A stretch of 64,000 nucleotides of DNA, taken from contig CM060986.1 in assembly GCA_030765065.1 (NCBI GenBank), positions 78,299,573 through 78,363,572 on the forward strand. The letters run 5' to 3'. Below the pieces are notes generated by a model that saw only the letters and a list, made by a program, of their open reading frames with translations, made no database searches and was not told where the DNA came from. The position numbers and the translations under genes are program-made. The stretch is from Deroplatys truncata. Lineage: Eukaryota > Arthropoda > Insecta > Mantodea > Mantidae. Numbering within the stretch: the stretch's first letter is position 1; each line of letters opens with the position of its first letter. Positions 53,580 to 63,901 of the stretch are shown here, in pieces.

Positions 53580-54837
53580 ACTTTCTCCGACAATTAACTT
53601 TAGTAAGTAGAGACAGTTCCATCCAAAAAATCGATACCGAGATTTCAGTAGAAATATACGTTTATGTCCATGAATAAAACTCGCATTTTTAGAAAAAGGC
53701 CATTGTGACGGGAATGGTGTGTATGTGTGTTTGCTTGTTTTCGTGTCTCTATGAACAACATAACTCCAAAACGAAAACTTTATTAAATACCAAACTTGAT
53801 ATTTACGTTCAGTGTCTTCCAAGAATACCATACGAAGATTTTCAAGAAAATCCTCCAGCCCTAACTACCCCTTAAATGAAAATGTTTTGTTATTTTATTG
53901 TTTTCTTAAAAATGGCCTAACGATTTTTTAAACTGCCATAAGTTTAAGATATTCGCATGACAAATAAAATGTATATCTTTAATTTTCTGGGAATACCTGA
54001 GAAATCGTCTTCATTCTGAATGAAATTTTTATAACATCGAAACCGTAAGAGATAGACAAAAACCCTCTACACAAAAATGTTTATCTCGTTAAAACACACA
54101 CAAGGGAAAATTTTTATTCCACGTTTGAATTTTAAAACGTTTTATAATTTTTCAACTGCAAAATCGCTATTCATTTTTGTCTTCTAGTCCTTTTTTCTCC
54201 GGATCTCTCTAAAACTGCTTGTACACGGTCAAATTTTTGTCAAATTCAATACTTTACAAGAATTATCAAGAGTTGTCATAACTTCACAACTTTTCTTGTC
54301 AAATTGCTTCAAATACTTTTGAAGTCTTTGAAAGTCTTGAAATCAAATAAGGACATACTCTAAACGGTCAAAGATTTGACAATAATTTGATGACGTGGCC
54401 AATGAAATGCGAGTATTTATAGTGCGTCACGAAATCTGCAATATGGCTGAAAGCGAAAAAAGTGTGTTTTGAAGGGTTTCAGTTTGGTAAAGAGACAACT
54501 TGTAAATTCGCAATTATGACACTGTCAAGTCTTGCCAGGTCTTACTCAATCTTGTCACATATTGAAAAATATTTGACAATTAAAGTTTGATCGTGTACAA
54601 GCGGCTTAAGAGAAGGGAATTTCAAAGCCATCACATAGCATACCGTTCTTAAAACATTTGACTATTGCTAAAGCTTACAATATTCCCATAATCCTCTTGT
54701 ATCTTACAAGGAAATATGTAATAAAGCCATTTCTGCAAATATTTATCTCGATTGGCATGAATTAGAAGAATAAGCTTTGTTAAAAGTAGGTTTTTGAAGA
54801 ATGGGTAGAGAAGCTCATGAGAATGTAACGTATCAGA
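53580..54837 (+). repeat. Family A copy split by a MITE
   Basis: It starts ACTTTCTCCGACAATTAAC after a T-run and ends GTAACGTATCAGA before CTTTTT. The interior order is kept (ATCGATACCGAGATTTCAGT, short GT tract, AACATAACTCCAAAACG, AATGTATATCTTTAATTTTC). The MITE at 54213-54606 interrupts it. Confidence 0.78.
54213..54606 (+). mobile_element. PIF/Harbinger-like MITE with TAA target duplication
   Basis: A 394-bp element with inverted ends: left AACTGCTTGTACACGGTCAA, right (reverse complement) AGCCGCTTGTACACGATCAA. TAA occurs immediately outside both ends (54210-54212 and 54607-54609), which fits the TWA target of PIF/Harbinger elements. Inside are a TATTTATA box near 54414 and an ATG starting MAESEKSVF then a stop, as if the transposase promoter and start were kept and the rest deleted. 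Superfamily assignment rests on the target duplication, not on coding sequence. Confidence 0.65.
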
Positions 54838-54984
54838 CTTTTTCTCATTTTATGTTCCTTCCTAAAGAACTCACAGCAGAAGATATTTTATTCCTGCAGT
54901 GCTAGTAAGCACTCGCTCATATCTCGGAAAATATTAATTTGGGGATCTATGTTTATGACTTTTTGTCACTTGGGTGCATAGTAG

Positions 54985-55160
54985 CTCCTCTATTTAGCCC
55001 ATAGTATTCCCATGCTTTGAGTTGCACTGTTCACAGATACATAATACACAGACGCTCACGTACGTTTACTTCAGACTGTGTGTTTCCATTTAAATCTCAA
55101 TATCAATTTTTTGGGTGTAATACAATACTCCCCTTTCTAGAACAGCCAACTGGTATAGAA
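54985..55160 (-). repeat. Family A 5' fragment
   Basis: Reverse complement: CACTGTTCACAGATACATAA, TTTAAATCTCAATATCAATT, GGGTGTAATACAATACTCCC. It ends at a diverged 5' border near 55155, directly before the next copy's 3' border. Confidence 0.6.
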
Positions 55161-55883
55161 AAAAATCTGATGTGTTACACCCGCATGACTTTCTCTACTC
55201 TTGTAAAAACTATTTTTACAAACGCTTATTCTCCATATACTTCTTGTTAATCGAGATGTTAATCTTATTGCTAATTTTCTTGTAGATGCAAGGGGAATAT
55301 GGTAGGTTTTAAGCGATAGTCAAACCTTTTAAGCGCTGGTTGCTATGTGGAGCATTCCATTCTATTTGCATGTTCAGGGCATAAAAAATGAATAAATAAT
55401 TTGAGAAAAAGTATAAGTATTGGAATATTTGAGGGGATAACAAGCAATATCTCGAAAATAGTTCACTCAAAAAATGTATATGACATAAACTGTGTATTTT
55501 AACGCGATCTACATTTTTTGTGTAGTAAAATTTTGTCTATCTCTTATGGTTTACCAGTTACGTAAAAGTCGTTCACAATGAAAAATACTTTTGGAGACAT
55601 TCCCAGAAAATTCGAGATATACATTTCATTTGTCATGAAAATATCTTAAACATATGATATTTTAATCAAAATCGTTAGAGCCATTTTTGTGAAAATCAAA
55701 ATTTTCGAAAAATGTTCCATGTAAAGGGTAATCTGGGGTGGGGAGATTTTCTTGAAAACCTTTGTGTTGCATCTCTAGAAGATAATGAACCTAAATACCA
55801 AGTTTGGTGTTTATCCGAGTGTTCGTTTCTGAGTTATGCTGTTCACAAACACACACACGGACATGTTTCTAAAAATGCTTTTT

Positions 55884-56835
55884 ACTTTCTCTACTACGTA
55901 TAGTAAGTAGGGGAAGTATTGTATTCCACCCAAAAATTCGATACGAGATTTCACCGCAAATACACGTTTTGAGACCCCCTGAATCCAAAAAAATAGCATT
56001 TTTGGAAACATGTCCGTGTGTGTGTCTGTGTGTCTGTCTGTGTGTCTGTGTGTGTGTCTGTCTGTGTGTGTATGTGTGTGTGTGTGTGTGTGTCTGTCTG
56101 TGAACAGCATAACTCAGAAACGAACAGTCGGATAAACACCAAACTTGGTATTTAGGTTCAGTATCTTCCAAGGATGCGACACGAAGGTTTTCAAGAAAAT
56201 CCCCCACATCAGATTACCCTTTACATGGAACATTTTTCGAACATTTTAATTTTCTCAAAAATGGCTCTAACGATTTTGATTAAAATATCATATGTTTAAG
56301 ATATTTTTATGACAAATAAAATGTATATCTTGAATTTCCTGGGAATGTCTCCAAAAGCATTCCTCATTGTGAACATTTGCATAACTGGTAAACCATAAGA
56401 GATAGACAAAATTTTACTACACAAAAAATGTAGATCGTGTTAAAATAAACAATTTATGTTATATATATTTTTTTGAGTGAACCATTTTCGAGATATTGCT
56501 TGTTATTCCCTTAAATTTATCAATACTTATTTTCTCAAATGGGAATTCGTTATTCATTTTTTTGTCTTGGATATGCAAAGAGTATTAATCTGTGGCAAAG
56601 GGAATGGTGCTGCACCTAGCAACCAGCTATTAAGAGATATGTATATGCTTAAAGGCTACTGTATTTCTATATTGCCCTTGTAAATATATATGCCCCTTAC
56701 ATCTACAAGAAAATTAGCAATAAGATAGACTCTGCAAATGTTTATCTCGATTAACATGAAGTAGATGGAAAATAAGCGTTTGTAAAAATAGTTTGTACAA
56801 GAGCAGAGAAAGTCATGTGAGCGTAACACATCAGA
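55884..56835 (+). repeat. Family A, complete copy nested in another copy
   Basis: 952 bp from ACTTTCTCTACTACG to GTAACACATCAGA, opposite in orientation to its host. Five T precede it and seven T follow, where the unoccupied host has seven T in all. This is consistent with a T-run target and a duplication of about 5 bp, or T residues as part of the element. The sequence is very similar to the 12293 and 63006 copies, implying recent spread. Confidence 0.9.
56015..56100 (+). repeat. GT/GTCT microsatellite of the nested family A copy
   Basis: About 86 bp of GTGT and GTCTGTCT units. It produces long Thr/His-rich frames on the minus strand that are not genes. Confidence 0.95.
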
Positions 56836-57086
56836 TTTTTTTGGATTCAGGGGGTCTCAAAACATGTATTTCCGGTGAAATATCGGTATCGAATTTTTGG
56901 GTGGAATACAATACTTCCCCTACTTACTATACGTAGTAGAGAAGGTAATAAAAACCTGTGAGTTGAATATAAAAGACAGTCGCTTGTCGCTTGTTTATCA
57001 GTACCCCACAAGGACAACAGCTGGACTCACAAACTAAATAAAACAAAACGAGCATATGTGTATATGAATACATTATTTATATTTAC

Positions 57087-57431
57087 ACAGGATGGACCAT
57101 TTAAGTTGAGACTGTACTATTTCCGAAACTAAGCGTTGTAGAAAGAAATTTCTTGAATAAATACTTCTTGATATTATGAGGGAAAGTAAATGTCATTAGT
57201 CATTTTTTGTTTGGAGGACATTACCATAGTCATTTTAGGGTCAATTTAATTTTTTAATGGAAACCTACAGTTACGGTCAAACTAAATTGACCCTAAAAAG
57301 CCTCCAAATATAACATGACTAATGGCATTTATTTCCCCTATAATATCAGCAACTTTAATTCCATACATTTCTTTCTATAGCGCTCAGTTCTGAAGATATT
57401 GTACAGTCTCAACTTAAATGGTCCATCCTGT
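57087..57431. mobile_element. Fold-back MITE (about 345 bp)
   Basis: Nearly the whole element is an inverted repeat with arms of roughly 150-160 bp. Both ends begin ACAGGATGGACCATTTAAGT. Farther in, both arms carry TAGAAAGAAAT, GATATTAT, GTCATTAGTCAT or CCATTAGTCAT, and TTAGGGTCAATTTA. There is no coding sequence. It is flanked by AT-rich DNA; the target duplication is not clear. Confidence 0.8.
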
Positions 57432-58439
57432 ATATCCTATGATTCATCAGAGATATCCCTAAGTTGTTATATCCGCTATAAGACGTATAATATACTTTAA
57501 AGATAACTATATTCAGTATTCCAGAGATAGTATGAGATAAAAATCTACTTATAGTTTACCATTGACCATATATTTGATATATGTGAATTATAAGCCTTGC
57601 TCAAGTGTATGATAAAACAGCAAAAAAATCTGAACTTTATTATTTTATCTTCTTTCTTAAGCGCCTCATTTCACAACAATTTAGCATTTTTTTATTGTAA
57701 AATCGTGTTGAAATTACGATATTACAACAGCTGTTGAATAAAACTAACACGGATCTCAGATCGTTATGATACGCCCTGCGTCACGCGTTCATATTTTCGG
57801 TATAAACATCATCAAAGTCGACTGTTGATTTTATTTCCTAAAATAATTTGTTAATTTGTTCCTCATTGAGTGCTTCGATAAGCGCCTGAACTTGCTTGTG
57901 TATTATTTTTATGAAATTCTGTAACTAGCTCGTTTTATATTATTACAAAATATGTAAACGTTTAACTTAAATATTTATTTTCTTTTATTATTTCATTCAA
58001 AATTAAGCCATTCGTTTCGGTTTTAGTTGCTTTCTTTAAACACCAAATATTTCGCTGAAAACACACGAAATAACTCTTATAGCAAAGCTGTTGGCGTTCC
58101 CCTGATGTAGCATTAAAGTCCAACGGTATCGGAAAAAGAGCGCGCATTCTTCTCCACAGTGAGCCTGCTCTTAGTAGTACCTAAGTGAGAGTTTCGCACC
58201 ACCTGCAAGACAAAGCACTCTCGTGAATGACTCAGGGTGTTCCTGACAGATGTTAAAGCGATATTAGACAAACAAAACAGAAATGCTTTTCTTTTTCTCT
58301 TTCTTTCATTTTATTTTCAGGAGTCAGCAAGTCTTAAAACGTGTATTTTTATTGAAAACGCCACGGATAGAACGCAATATTTCTTGTTCCCTAGATGATG
58401 TGTATCTATAATGCGTGTTTAGGTTACAGGTTATACAAC
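57432..58439. other. No recognised feature
   Basis: No gene recognised. A weak family A 5' end (minus) may lie at about 58330-58390 (AAAACGTGTATTTTTATTGA). Confidence 0.4.
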
Positions 58440-58830
58440 GGAGGGGGACATCTCGTGCACCGTGACCTACTTAGATCTATTATGCCTACCACTCTCAGGA
58501 GAAAGAGAGGAGTGAAGGAACCACTGGAGGCTGCAGGTCGCAGGTAGACAAACCGCAGAGACGCTCAGAAGTCATTAACATTTCCAGGTTCGAAGCCCAA
58601 GTCACTACTGGAGCTGCCCAAAGAGTTTAATGAAGGACCCTTGCAACCAGGCAAGGTGTTCACGAGGAATACTCTTTCCTTGGGGACAAGCATCCGCGCC
58701 ACCTATCCGGCACCGCCTCACGCCACAAAAACTGAAAGCACGCCTGAAACATGAGAAGGAAACGGAATGAAAGGGAAAGGAAATCGTGGCAGAAGACAAA
58801 TCACCCTAGCATTCCACGAAAAAAAGATTG
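58440..58830 (-). repeat. SINE S1 copy, body and 3' part
   Basis: On the minus strand the order matches S1: TTCCTTTCCCTTTCATTCCG, AAGAGTATTCCTCGTGAACA, GAGCGTCTCTGCGGTTTGTC, CAGCCTCCAGTGGTTCCTTC, GAGAGTGGTAGGCATAATAG. The tRNA-like head is missing or too diverged to identify. Confidence 0.65.
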
Positions 58831-58904
58831 GGAATTCAACCTGAATGCGATCTTTGCATGTTACCGCGGAGCCAATTCGCTTCGTTACAGTGTTTGTAAC
58901 TATA

Positions 58905-59723
58905 GTAGAGCATTGATTATCCGAATACCGATTAACCGAAACATCGGTTAACCGAAGGTGTTCCAAGAGGCAATTTAAAATGTGCATGCGCGCCATATAG
59001 TTCAGCAGTAATTGTATAAAGAAATCAATTTGAATGGATGCTGCGTACATAGCAGTGGAAGCTTGGACTACCATTAAGAACTACACCAGCAAAAGCTTGG
59101 GAAAAGTCCCTGTCACACCAGTCTATCACTGGACCTGAAGAGACACCAAACAGCCAATTTGTATCAGAACTTGCTAGGGTGATTACATAATCTTCAGGAT
59201 TGGAGGCGTTCGGGCCAGTAAAACATTCAAAACTGGCTTGAATGTGATGTTGATAACTGGTTATCAATTATCGACGGACGATGAATTCGTTGCCAATATC
59301 GTTGACGACCAAGACACTTGCGACGACGACCACCATGCTGAAAAAGTACCATCCAGGAGGGAAACTTTTCACTTCCTTGAGACGCATATGAAGTGGTTAT
59401 AATGACAAGAATGTGATGCTGTTCAATTGTTGTGCTTAATGTCTCGGTTCTGAAGCCCCCCAAAAAACAAAGGTATACTTCTTTTCCTTTACTATAGGCC
59501 TAATTTAACTGTCATTTTGAACTTGTCAAATTAATCTGTCAGTTCCATGTTACTTTCAAGGCGTGTGGTACAGAATATAAATGCACAGTTGTGATTAATA
59601 TCAGTGTTTCTTTGTTTCATATTGTTCCTATGACACCTGGTACAGTTTGTTTTCATAAATGATCGGTTATCCGAAAAATGAGTTATTGAATTACCCCGTC
59701 TCTTCGTATAATCGATGCTCTAC
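58905..59723 (+). mobile_element. Pogo/Tigger-type element, internally deleted
   Basis: The terminal repeats are GTAGAGCATTGATTATCCGA on the left and GTAGAGCATCGATTATACGA (reverse complement) on the right, typical of pogo/Tigger elements. Inside, in the plus strand, only the C-terminal part of a Tigger/jerky-type transposase is visible. About 820 bp against 2-3 kb for complete elements. Confidence 0.72.
59037..59402 (+). pseudogene. Tigger/jerky-type transposase C-terminal remnant
   Basis: Plus-strand frames read AWTTIKNYTSKSLGKVPVTP near 59060-59115. The segment LSTDDEFVANIVDDQDTCDD follows near 59262-59320, then VPSRRETFHFLETHMKWL and a stop at about 59400. This is the acidic C-terminal tail after the DDE domain of pogo-like transposases. 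Stops and indels separate the blocks, and the catalytic domain is absent. The two minus-strand ORFs over this stretch are shadows. Confidence 0.6.
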
Positions 59724-60059
59724 CGCACCTTATTCAAATTTTGGCGTAGCAGAGTGTCTGATAGGTAATATTTTCCTTGCCCGCTTGAAAGCGTGACCAG
59801 GCTAAGTAATTATTTCTGTATTTTCCGCTGACATAGTCGATGGTACAGGCAGCTGCATGATCAATTGCAGTATAATTACCTTTGTTGACGTTAGTTTGGA
59901 CCGTTTTGTCTCCCATGGTGTCGAAGCAATGTTTCATTATTGTTGCTTCCATTTCTCATTAGAATATTCTGCTATAGATGACGTGCATGTCCAAAGGATC
60001 AATGTATTTTATACCTAGAAATTAATTTTGCCACTTAATAGTAGTAGTTCCACTCTATA
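59724..60059. other. No recognised feature
   Basis: Unannotated interval. Confidence 0.4.
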
Positions 60060-60245
60060 TTGGTTTATCTAGAGTGGATAGAGGAAGTATGTTATTCCAT
60101 CTTAAAATTCCCTATCAAAGTTATTCAAAAAATGCGTTTTGTGAACTCCATTAAGACCAGTAAAACATTCCTAGAAAAGTTGTGTGCCTGACTACAACAG
60201 TATAACATAAAAACGAAAAAGTCGATTAAATATCAAATTGCATAT

Positions 60246-60869
60246 CGTTTATGTAATGCAATGTAATATTTATTTCCCTTCTTATAACAATATACAAATA
60301 AAACTTACTCTAAAGCCTAAAATCTAGTGCTTCAGTTCTCTAGCTCTCCCATATTTAACCCCTAGGCTGTATATATGGGATAAATCTACTATACCATCTC
60401 ACCACTTTCCAAACTGTGCGCATTCTGCTGTACCTTCCTTAACCTCCTTATCCACTTATCCCTTATATTGCCTAAAAATGTCCCCATCATGTTATTTGTT
60501 TCTGCTTTTGTACTTCCCAACATTCTTAATGCTACTATTTCTTTATTTAGCTTGTCCCAATTTTTATGCCATATAACCTCTCTCCACCTCTTGTCCTTAT
60601 CACAATCTATTAGCCAATGAAAATCATTACCCAATTCGCCACACATAATACATTTCCCCAACCAATTATATCCATTCCTTTTTAAAAATATTAAGAATAT
60701 CAGAGAAAAATTTTAAATAAACTTCCACCTGTAAACTATCTTTTATATAGAAAAATTGTCGGTTTTTTCCCTCAAAGTGACTCTTAACTATGTTGACCAT
60801 AATATAAAATGTCGATAATTGGAATAATAAATAAAACATATGTATTAAATATCCTATGAACACCCAGTG
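60246..60869 (-). mobile_element. 5'-truncated LINE 3' end
   Basis: Minus-strand insertion inside family A. It carries the end of a reverse transcriptase ORF and a short 3' UTR whose tail is made of ATTACATTGCATTACATAAA-like units near 60246-60275. No upstream RT motifs remain. Confidence 0.65.
60389..60661 (-). pseudogene. LINE ORF2 C-terminal zinc-binding fragment
   Basis: The frame reads GKCIMCGELGNDFHWLIDCD, a C-x2-C-x8-H-x4-C pattern. It continues with KDKRWREVIWHKNWDKLNKE and GTFLGNIRDKWIRRLRKVQ. This matches the zinc-binding tail (zf-RVT-like) found after the RT of many non-LTR elements. All four ligands are intact. It is related in layout to, but different in sequence from, the fragment at 25560-25830. 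Confidence 0.65.
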
Positions 60870-61010
60870 ATTTCCTCTTCATATTGATTGAAATTTACTA
60901 TAATTGTGTAAACAGGGGAAGTCATAATATATAGACAAATCTTACTCCGAAAAAATATAGAGTACATTAAAACATTTTATGTCAAATTGCTTTTTCCACA
61001 GTATTCGCTG

Positions 61011-61714
61011 CTATCGAATTATTATATGTTGCACATTTACATTTACCCAAGTACGTTATCTGACGGACGTACTTGAAACTTTGCGATTCTTCTTTTTTTT
61101 CACTACAAAGCTCGTTATCACGGCTAAGCATTAGAATGTGTTTCCACTTGTTTTAGTAATTAAGACGAGTGAAAAATTCTTGCTTTTTATTTTTATATAT
61201 CTTACCATATGCTCGTCGACGTCAAGTTTAGACATCAACTTAGACATCTGCCATTCTTAAAATGCTCTTCATTGCAATTTTCAAATTATTTCTATGAAAC
61301 TTTCCAGTCAGTCTCCCAACATATGCCAATTGAAACCTATTAAGTAACATTTATTTCAATAAGGATGTATCTTTCACTGAGCTGTTAAATACAAATATTT
61401 ACACGATTTTTAAAAAACATTAACAATGCACAAAATAAAATAAAGTAATGTGTTCTTGTGTGAATAATAAATGTCATAGAAAAATAATTGAAAAATTGCA
61501 TCGTAAGGAGTACTTTTTGGGCAATTCTTGAAGTTTTCTTAAAAAGATCATAATTTTTAAACCGCTAGGTTTACAGCGTCCCCATAAAATTAAGTAATTC
61601 AAAGCTTTAGAAAGATTAAATCAATCTGTTAGAAAGTGTATATTTTTTATAATTCGCCGATCGGTTATCTTAAACACTAGTCTCTTAATCTGGAACCATT
61701 CTTATGCAAAAAAC
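61011..61714. other. No recognised feature
   Basis: AT-rich; no gene or repeat recognised. Confidence 0.4.
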
Positions 61715-62531
61715 TCTGATGTGTTACATTCGTATTACTTTCCCTACCCTCTATCGATTATTAGTGGGTATACAAACTAGTCTTTCTAAAGCTTATTTTT
61801 CTGTCAACAAAATTTAAACCAAATAAACCTTTGCAGAAATAAATACATTATATATTTCGTTATAGATACAAAGGGAACTGGACGCTATATGCGGGCCTTA
61901 AAATTCCATACTGTTTCCATGTAATCGCGTGAAACAAGTGAGTTTTCAGGACATAAGAAAATGACCAAGAAATGAACAATTCGAATGTTTAATAACGGAT
62001 ATCTCAGAAATGGCTTATGCCACAAAAAAGCTTATTTGAAATAAATTGTGTGCCTTAAAGAGATCTACATTTGTTGTGTAATACGTTTATGTACATGTAG
62101 TATTGCTTAAGGTTTACCAGTTATACAAGCTTATACAAAATTCCTTCCTAATGACTTTACAGGCTATTCTCAGAAAATTCAAGATATACATTTAATTTTT
62201 TCAGAAAATATGTTTAATATATGGTATTTTAATAAAAATCATTAGTCGTTTCAGTAAATAAAAAATTTGGAAAATGTAAAAGGTAGCCTGGGGTTTGGGG
62301 ATTTTCCTGATAATCTTCGTGTCGTATCTTTGGAAGTTTGGTATTTATCTGACCTTTCGTTTTTGAGTTATGCTGTTCACAGACAGACAGACACACACAC
62401 GGACCGTTTCTAAACTGATTTTTTATTTTGAGGACCTCCAAACATGTATTTCCGGTGAAATCTCGGTATCGAATTTCTGGGTGGAATACAATACTTCCCC
62501 TACTTACTTTACTATACGTAGTAGAGAAAGT
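61715..62531 (-). repeat. Family A copy, nearly complete
   Basis: It spans from the 3' border TCTGATGTGTTACATTCG after AAAAAAC to the 5' border GTAGTAGAGAAAGT before AAAAA. The interior includes TGTAATCGCGTGAAACAAGT, GATATCTCAGAAATGGCTTA, CTTCGTGTCGTATCTTTGGA, a short CA tract and AATCTCGGTATCGAATTTCT-type sequence. Confidence 0.83.
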
Positions 62532-62619
62532 AAAAATGTACTCTTAAAAACCCAACGTGGATAGAAGAATCACTTTTTACATGAGCACTATAGTAATATG
62601 AGGAATATGCGTGTTCTTT

Positions 62620-62700
62620 CCATAGGCAGAGGAAGTCGTGGATTTCAACCCACGACCTTGGAATCAGAAGGCCAGCGCCTAACCAATTGAGCCACCCAGA
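62620..62700 (-). repeat. tRNA-like sequence, probable SINE head
   Basis: On the minus strand, GGGTGGCTCAATTGGTTAGG (A box) is followed 30 bp later by GTGGGTTGAAATCCACG, a T-arm with a perfect 5-bp stem. An anticodon-like loop CTTCTGATT lies between them. The two ends do not pair as an acceptor stem, so a functional tRNA is unlikely. Confidence 0.5.
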
Positions 62701-62749
62701 ATGACAAATTTCTAGTGTTTAATAACACTAAAATCCATATTTATATATT

Positions 62750-63005
62750 TTGGCAATTTTGGTCTACTTTCATACTGTGTATTCTTAAGCACATGCCGTT
62801 TGAATCATAATCGTTGGTGCAATTTTTGAAAAGTCATAAATAACAAAGTTTCCCATGTAAAGTGTAGGTTGGGAGACTTATTGCAAATCTAAGTGTCGTT
62901 TCCTTAGAAGATAGTGAACTTAAGTACCAAGTTTGGTATTTAACCGACTTTCCGTTTTTGAATTATGCTGTTCATAGACAGGCAGACACACACACACACC
63001 TTTTT
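62750..63005 (-). repeat. Family A fragment, interrupted
   Basis: Reverse complement of the family core (GAATCATAATCGTTGGTGCA, CTTAGAAGATAGTGAACTTA, TACCAAGTTTGGTATTTAAC, TGAATTATGCTGTTCATAGA, CA tract). It breaks at CACACACACCTTTTT, where a plus-oriented copy begins, and appears to resume briefly as TTTTTTTCTAA at 63886-63896. Confidence 0.7.
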
Positions 63006-63885
63006 ACTTTCTCTACTACGTATAGTAAGTAGGGGAAGTATTGCATTCCACCCAAAAATTCGATACCGAGATTTCACCGGAAATACATGTTTTGAGACCT
63101 CCTGAATCCAAAAAAAAGAATTTTTGGAAACATGTCCGTGTGTGTGTCTGTGTGTCTGTGTGTGTGTCTGTGTGTGTGTCTGTGTGTGTGTGAACAGCAT
63201 AACTCAAAAACGAACAGTCGGATAAGCACCAAACTTGGTATTTAGGTTCAGTATCTTCCAGAGATGCGACACGAAGGTTTTCAAGAAAATCCCCCCACCC
63301 CAAACTACCCTTTACATGGAAGATTTTTCGAAAATTTTAATTTTCTCAAAAATGGCTCTAACGATTTTGATGAAAACATCATATGTTTAAGATAATGTCA
63401 TGGGAAATGAAATGTATATCTCGAATTTTCTGGGAATGTCTCCAAAAGTATTCTTTATTGTGAACAACTTTTGCATAACTGGTAAACCATAAGAGATACA
63501 CAAAATGTTACTACACAAAAAGTGTAGATCGCGTTAAAATACACAACTTATGTCATATACATTTCTTTTGTTGAGTGAACCGTTTTGGAGATATTGCTTG
63601 TTATTTCCTTAAATTTTCCAATACTTATACTTTTTCTCAAATTCGTTATTCATTTTTTTTATGTCCTGGACATGCAAAGAGAATGGAATGCACCACATAG
63701 CAACCAGCGTTAAAATATTTGACTATCGCTTAAAAGCTACCATATTCCCCTTGTATCTACAAGAAAATTACCAATAAGATTGACATATCGATATCTCGAT
63801 TAACATGAAGCATATGGAGAATAGGCGTTTTTTAAAAATAGTGTGTACAAGAGTAGAGAAAGTCATGTGAGTGTAACACATCAGA
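63006..63885 (+). repeat. Family A, complete copy nested in a family A fragment
   Basis: 880 bp from ACTTTCTCTACTACG (after five T) to GTAACACATCAGA (before seven T). The whole family order is present, with a GT/GTCT tract at about 63135-63192. It is very similar to the copies at 12293 and 55884. Confidence 0.88.
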
Positions 63886-63901
63886 TTTTTTTCTAATTTT
63901 T

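Larger units (their letters stand above)
55166..56946 (-). repeat. Family A copy, host of a nested family A insertion
   Basis: The 3' border TCTGATGTGTTACACC follows AAAAAAA at 55166. The copy proceeds in minus orientation to AAAAATGCTTTTT at 55883, is interrupted, and resumes at 56836 with TTTTTTTGGATTCAGGGGGT. It ends at the 5' border GTAGTAGAGAAGGT before AATAAAAA. The uninterrupted motif AAAAATGCTTTTTTTGGATT is seen at 39224-39243, which shows the empty site. Confidence 0.88.
60060..61010 (+). repeat. Family A copy split by a LINE 3' end
   Basis: The 5' part (60060-60245: GAGTGGATAGAGGAAGTATG, AACAGTATAACATAAAAACG, GATTAAATATCAAATT) and the middle part (60870-61010: ATTGATTGAAATTTACTATA, AGTCATAATATATAGACAAA) flank a truncated retrotransposon. 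Both parts are diverged and the 3' third is missing. Confidence 0.6.

Noticed and set aside
55811-56207. His/Thr-rich minus-strand ORFs of 99-112 codons
   Set aside because: They are translations of the GT/GTCT microsatellite and flanks in family A. The same happens at 62940-63303.
59025-59463. Two minus-strand ORFs of 78-80 codons
   Set aside because: The plus strand of the same stretch encodes a pogo/Tigger transposase tail; the ORFs are shadows.
62620-62700. Functional tRNA gene (minus strand)
   Set aside because: A and B boxes and the T-arm are good, but the ends do not form an acceptor stem. The same applies to 31828-31905 and 52330-52425.
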